Positions 58,756 to 64,000 of a stretch of DNA of 64,000 nucleotides are shown here, in pieces. How positions within the stretch are numbered: the first letter of the stretch is position 1; every line of letters starts with the position of its first letter. The stretch comes from Dryococelus australis. Its lineage: Eukaryota; Arthropoda; Insecta; Phasmatodea; Phasmatidae. The position numbers were made by a program, and so were the translations under genes. The notes below the pieces were generated by a model, which did no database searches, was not told where the DNA came from, and was given only the letters and a program-made list of their open reading frames with translations. The stretch lies in the NCBI GenBank assembly GCA_029891345.1, contig CM056994.1, positions 223,463,491 through 223,527,490 of the forward strand, written 5' to 3'.

Positions 58756-59805
58756 AATTCCAATAATTTGTTTCATTCTTATTTACAAAAGGCATTATTC
58801 TGATTTGTCATAATTTTTTTTTTTCATATCACGACGAAAGAATGTAATCTGCTTAACATCTAGGGAATAATTTTATCCTCTTCTCGCTTTTCGTGCACCA
58901 CAGAGTACCATTCAAATTTGTTCTAGTAATTAAACAGGAAACACTGATGTCCGAGATCCTTTACCTCTTACACGTCATGATTTTCAATTTGCATTGTAAT
59001 CATACTTGTAACACCGCTGAACTAGGAAGAGTGACTCAAAAATCGTTTTTTCGCATTAAGTGTAAGCGGCCTATAGACGTGTGGGCGTTTTCGCGTAATT
59101 TCGCTGCCTCCGGTGTTATTCTGGCATAGCCCACCTTACAACGGTAAATTAATATATCTTAAAAGCCTCTTTGCAAGTGTAGTGGAGATTGAAATCTACT
59201 GCACAGTTGTTTCGACAACTCTGCACTTTCACCATCGTCGGATGAGAGCAGACCTGCTTTCAAGCACACAACGTCTACAAAAGTTGTTCGACACACTTGA
59301 TGTAAACAACCGTGACCCATTCGTTAACTGTTGGCCTATACAGTGCCGGTAAGTTCTAACCTGCTAATATCAAGGTTTTTAGGCTAAACTGCGAAGGCAG
59401 GCTAATATCGCACTGCGGTGGCGCATGGGCTGTACCGTGATCACACACACTCCAGGGCGTTGCAACCTTTATGTGACGTCACTGGCGATAGGCCATACAA
59501 TCGCTACGAGACATTGTTTTGGAATATGTAACAATGCGGCAAAATAAAATAGGTGGCACTGAATAAAACCAAATTTCCGCTGCTTTCATTCAATTGCCAT
59601 TTGCGAACGATGATCAAAAATATCCCCTAATGATACATTCTGTAAATATATGAACTAGCTGTAGGCTACTTCTTATTGTTCTTGTATTTATTATGTTGCT
59701 ATTTGCAAGCAAAAAAATATACTGCTAAATTATAACCTAATTATAGATTCGCTGAATGTATTAAAAATACAATTATTCAGTGTTCGTTATTTAGCAGTGA
59801 TGTGT
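58756..59805. other. Stretch without supported genes
   Basis: Frames at 58893-59129 and 59113-59352 overlap in different phases and show no motif. No repeat family was identified. Confidence 0.4.
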
Positions 59806-60195
59806 TAAAGCTGTTCACGATAAAGTGAGTACTTTTGAAATCAACCTTAAAAAAAAGTCACTGCCCCTGCATGCATATATTTTAACGGGCGCGTAGAGTG
59901 ACTTGTGCCCAGTAAAGGTGGTAACGATGGAGGGGAAAGTTGTTCCATATATTAACGTCCAATGAAAAGTGTTAGGTAACCATTTGTGATAACTAATATT
60001 ATTTCTCTCGTTGTAGATTTGTACAATATTTGCTGTTCTAATTATTTCACAGTTTCACTTTACCGACGCATGAATAAAGTCATGAGGCCCATGGCAATGT
60101 TAATTTTACATATGGCGTAAGAACACACAACGCGTATACAAGTAAATCTTAAGCAGGGCTTTCAAAAGTGTTCATTTTACCGTGAACAGCCTATA
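59806..60195 (+). mobile_element. MITE family 1A, copy 5
   Basis: The TIRs are AAAGCTGTTCACGATAAAGT and TTTTACCGTGAACAGCCTATA. The interior has CATGCATATATTTTAACGGG, TTAACGTCCAATGAAAAG and CCATGGCAATGTTAATTTTA. A small deletion relative to 11711 lies in the middle. Confidence 0.85.
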
Positions 60196-61470
60196 ATAAT
60201 GTTTAACGAACGGGGAAGGTAATGTAAATATAACCTATATATATTTATTTATATATATTTATATATATATTTATATTTATTTATTTATTTCCTAAGATTA
60301 CTACGTATGTTGTTCGAAATATTTTTTGTAAAAACTAACTTATGAAAAAGTTGAAATAGTTGTAATACATTGATTTAATTATACAAAATCGGTTTTATTC
60401 AAGCACAAAATACTGCAAAAATAACTTTTATGAGGAGCGCGTAAAACAATTAGTAAAGCTTTGGCGTAGGCCCTAAAAAAGCTATCCTTCTATATTGCTC
60501 AAACACGCACTGCTGTGTTATTTGAATGTTACTTTATTTACTGAAAGTCTATAAAGTTGATAGACAAACGTCTACTTACACGTGAAAACTTTATGGGCAG
60601 AAAGTTCTCTCGTGAAATAGTGTTCGCCCAGGCATTTACTCTGTCATTGTCAGGAAACAATGGTGTGCACTTTTTAGCCAATCAGAGTAATTGACAAAAT
60701 ACCGAGGAACACACAAGTTAAACACCGTGGTGTATTATCACACAGACGCCACGCCACAGTTTGAAATAAAATACGACTCACCACATGTCTATACTAACCA
60801 AGCTGCATTCTATATTGGCCACTTAGTAGTCATGTCACTGGCTAGAAGGCCTTGCAGTGTCAGTGCTCACAGCTGAACACGTGTCCGGTCTACCTTTGTT
60901 GTTATGTCTGAATAAGAGCTTTCACAAACTGACACTAGAGCCCTGTAGATCTAGCAAGCTGAATTCTTTTCTTATGTTTATTTCCGTATCAAGTGTTTAT
61001 ATTTAACCGGTTTTTATGTAATCCACTTTAACAATTTAATGAAACTTATAGTGTGTAATTTTGGTCAATTGAGATTTACCGAGTAATGTGAGATGTATTT
61101 ATTGGTTTAGTTTAATTTATATTCATGTTCCAGTTAATAAGTTTATTGCGTTAACAGCGTGCTTCAAACCTGTGAATTTTTATCTGAGTTTATTGACCCC
61201 TCTTTCATACGTCTAGACTGTTTTATTGCTTTGACGCGCGAAAACTTTCAAAACAACTAAAAATTTATGTATCATAGGACACAGGTTGGGACTAACTGTT
61301 AGTGAATATTTGTCTTAGCGCACAACTTGTCTTTAGACACGTGAACTTCGTGACATCAGAAAGTACCGTGCATCAATATTCTTATGCTAGGGCACGGTTT
61401 CGAATAGCGGCGTTGTAGACAGGCCTCTTAGGTGGACCGCCGAGATAAATTACAATTGTTCAGTTTGATG
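60196..61470. other. AT-rich stretch with a TTTA/TATA-rich simple repeat
   Basis: 60234-60290 is an ATATTTAT-type simple repeat. The remaining sequence has no supported gene; 60691-60876 is a short motif-free frame. Confidence 0.45.
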
Positions 61471-61735
61471 GTTCTGCCAACGGTTAACTCAGTGGTTAGT
61501 TTGACTCTTGCTGTTGGAGTAACTGTATCTATCCCAGACCCAGCCAGGCGAACATTTTTAGAATGAGTATTGTCATCGTTTGAGAGAGTTTGGCATATTC
61601 TGCCGGGACATGCGGGTTTTCTCAGGGGATTCTCGTATCCTCCTCCACTTTCACTTCGCAACTTCTCTAGCACATCTCAGCTCTAACCTCGTCAATTCCT
61701 CGGTCTGGCCGGAACGATACGTCTGACACGGGAAC
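61471..61735 (+). repeat. Diverged SINE related to family B
   Basis: GGTTAACTCAGTGGTTAG is an A-box region and GTATCTATCCCAG a degraded B box. The body (ATGCGGGTTTTCTCAGGGGA, TTCTCGTATCCTCC, CACTTTCACTTCGC) resembles family B but with a longer tRNA-to-body spacer. Confidence 0.65.
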
Positions 61736-62365
61736 CCCAGCCCCCGTTTCAGCCAGTTTTTATTTGCTTTATCGTGTATGATGTTTGAAATAACTATTAA
61801 TAGTTTTCACGAGATACATTTTATTTTCTTATCTTTATGGTCGATAGGAAACTTACACGTTAACGAGGGGCAGAGCGTACTGTACGTAATTTTCTGAAGT
61901 ACTGAGCGGAAGGGTGAAGGCTGTAAAGGCTTAATTTCATGACGTCAGACGATCATACAAAGAACACTGATTTATTCACATATAGGGTAGAACAAATATT
62001 ACAGAGCCGCTACTTTGAAAAGAAAGCATATAGATTTATTTTTCGGCGGGCCAGGAGATTTACCAAGATATAAAATATCAAATGCCAACGACTACTCTGT
62101 CTCCTCTGCCACTAATGTTATATGTTGCCAGGCGTCCGCGTATAGATTTCCGAGAGATTCATGGGGAAGGGTTTCGTGGAGAAATCACTAACTGTGTGGC
62201 CCGAGATACAATGGTCCCATGTCAATATCCCGCTAGGCGTGCAAATGCATGTTGACATAATGGTGCGTGGTAATTACGTTTGTAGTGTGTGTCTAAACGC
62301 CTCCTGGCGTTAGATAGAGGAGCCCGTCCGTAATGACGAGCAAATGGAATAATAGCATATACCGT

Positions 62366-62625
62366 TAATGATGATGATGATGATGATGATGGCTACACAT
62401 GGACATTAGGCCAAGTCGCGTTGATGGAAAATGCAGCAGTCCCAAAGGGGAACAAGCAGAACGACCATACGATGATTTGCCGTTACATTCGCGGTACAGA
62501 GGCGGGGCAACAACACAGCACCCAGTCCTAAGCAAAGAAAAGGAAAATTTTCTTGCTGAAAAATCCCGACCCGATCTGGAATCGAACTCGTGAATGTAGT
62601 CCATCCAGTCGGGTCAGCAATCAAC
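62366..62625 (-). repeat. SINE-like element with a (CAT)n 3' tail
   Basis: On the minus strand, GACCCGACTGGATGGACTAC and GAGTTCGATTCCAGATC (B box) begin the element. It continues through AGCAAGAAAATTTTCC and GGCCTAATGTCCATGTGTAG and ends in eight CAT units. It differs from families A and B in body and tail. It explains the frame with a C-terminal His run at 62365-62604. Confidence 0.65.
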
Positions 62626-63010
62626 AACCATAATGCATAGATGATTTATTCTGTTTGTATTGCAGGCTGTTTCAAGAGGCATGATTACGTGTTCCAATGA
62701 AGGCAGGATGGTCGCGTATTTCATTCCCGATTGAGGAGAAAACAAAGATTCTCGAACCAGGCAATCCTGACTAACACCTCTACATTTTTGTTTGAATAAT
62801 TCCGTTTTCAAACTGAAATCTTTAAAATATTTTCCGCTGCTGCAATAACAACTGTCACATTGCGTCTTTAAGTCAGCGAACAGCTATTCACCACACTTCG
62901 CAAATCATTGATTAAAGCGAGCGTAAAAAGCCTTTTGGATGCAGTTTTTTTTATTACAGTACTTTATGGATGGTGGTATGCGAAAACTTGTTTGGCGCGA
63001 TGACCGTTAT

Positions 63011-63384
63011 TATAGGCTATTCACGGTAAAATGAGCACTTTTGAATGCACTGTTTAAGATCTACTTGTGTGCACGCTGGGTATTCTTCCGCCTTATGTAA
63101 AATTAGTATTGCCATGGGCCTCATCACTTTATTCATGCATCGGTCAAGCGAAACTGAAATCATTATAAAAGTAACTATTTCACAAATCTGCTCATTTTAA
63201 TACATCGTTGCATAAAAATTACAGAAACAGAAATAAATAAGTTAAGTTTTCGCAAATGGTTACTTAACAATTTTTATTCGACGATAATTCACCCAGTGCG
63301 CCCGTTTAAATATATGCGTGTAGGAATAGTGTATTTTTCTAAAGTTGATTTCAAAAGTGCTCACTTTATCGTGAACAGTCTTTA
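63011..63384 (-). mobile_element. MITE family 1A, copy 6 (reverse)
   Basis: The TIRs are TATAGGCTATTCACGGTAAA and ATCGTGAACAGTCTTTA. The interior is TATTCTTCCGCCTTATGTAA, CATGGGCCTCATCAC, TATTCATGCATCGGTCAAG and TTTTTATTCGACG, the reverse of 11711. Confidence 0.85.
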
Positions 63385-63473
63385 GCGTGATTTATATACT
63401 GCACAGCGTTGTTATTCTTGCTGCAGTATGCGTGACGCTCATTCTCTTGGAGAGGGTTTCACTCCAAGAGACG

Positions 63474-63750
63474 AGGCGAGATGGCTCAGTGGTAACGCAC
63501 TAGACTCGTATTCGGGAGAAACCAGGTTTTGTTCCTGGTCCGGCCATCCTTATTTAGGTTTGACTTCGTTTATCTAATGTCCGGATACACCATCGTTGTT
63601 CTAAACTCGAGAGATCGGATCTACGATCGACACAGACAACTGTTGCACCATTCGAGTGCAGAGCTGGACTGGAGATCGAGAATAAGTTCATTTCGAACCG
63701 CCTAGATTGGCGGTTCGAAATCCCGATCCGAGATCAGCAGCCATCGTCGA
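63474..63750 (+). repeat. tRNA-derived SINE family C
   Basis: The tRNA-related head GAGATGGCTCAGTGGTAACG and CACTAGACTCGTATTCGGGA is followed by CCAGGTTTTGTTCCTGG (degraded B box) and GTCCGGCCATCC, TTATTTAGGTTT. This head and the GGTCCGGCCATCC-TTTAGG junction resemble a SINE type I know from several insect genomes. It is not a functional tRNA because the acceptor stem does not pair. The 3' boundary is uncertain. Confidence 0.75.
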
Positions 63751-64000
63751 CAAATGTAGTTTTAATACGCCAACAGATAGAACTACGTTCGATTATTGGG
63801 AAATTGAAACAACATTATACGCACTTGAATATTATTCAGTAAAATTCGTACAACAATAATTCACTTAAAACAGATAAAACATCGCACATCTCGTTCTATC
63901 TATAGTGGAAAATACGCCTACTTCCATGACGTCATATATTACGAACCAATAGCAAAATTTGTCTCATACTTGATCTCGATCTCTCACTTTGGAACCAAGA

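Noticed and set aside
62365-62604. Protein with a C-terminal poly-histidine run
   Set aside because: The histidines are the (CAT)n tail of a SINE-like element.
63474-63552. Functional tRNA gene
   Set aside because: It looks tRNA-like with A- and B-box regions, but the 5' and 3' acceptor strands do not pair and the sequence continues into a known SINE-type body.

Overview
The window looks like repeat-dense, AT-rich nuclear DNA from an insect, probably a species with a large genome. The insect call rests on several tRNA-derived SINE families with A/B boxes, a decayed I-clade LINE, Tc1/mariner-, pogo/Tigger- and hAT-like DNA elements, many short TIR elements and abundant microsatellites. There is no bacterial gene organisation. 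I found no rRNA, CRISPR array, intact tRNA gene or convincing host protein-coding exon. Most open frames are short chance frames or lie inside repeats, so the window reads as intergenic or deep-intron sequence.

Layout. 0-9 kb: sparse unique DNA with a 156-bp TIR element (1.3 kb), a 580-bp TIR element (3.5-4.1 kb), one copy of a dispersed repeat (4.53 kb) and a Tigger transposase C-terminal relic (9.05-9.39 kb). 10-17 kb: a TIR element with internal tandem repeats (10.4-10.9), three copies of one MITE family (11.7-13.6), a CACTG-ended element (13.6-14.5), a hairpin repeat (14.65-15.03) and a 36-bp minisatellite (16.97-17.15). 18.7-23.8 kb: a SINE, then a mariner-like element interrupted by a 3.56-kb inverted-repeat (foldback) element that carries a small conserved reading frame in both arms. 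26.3 kb: four tandem SINE heads between target-site duplications. 28-32 kb: MITEs, SINEs and a degenerate long-period tandem repeat.

33.3-38.6 kb: an I-clade non-LTR retrotransposon with gag zinc knuckles, endonuclease, reverse transcriptase and RNase H, broken by stops and frameshifts. 40-51.5 kb: a MITE, a partial SINE, three TIR or subterminal-repeat elements each carrying a tRNA-like segment, a hAT-like element inserted against a SINE, and a 39-bp minisatellite. 56-64 kb: one more TIR element, a cluster of three SINEs, two more MITE copies and two further SINE types.

How it works together: the short TIR elements carry no transposase and would have been mobilised in trans. The SINEs would have depended on a LINE. 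The recognisable autonomous elements here (I-clade LINE, mariner-like, Tigger) are all visibly dead. The best leads are the SINE-head tandem array with its duplication, the foldback element with a mostly synonymously diverged reading frame, and the recurrence of tRNA-like segments inside otherwise different TIR elements. All alignments were made by eye.
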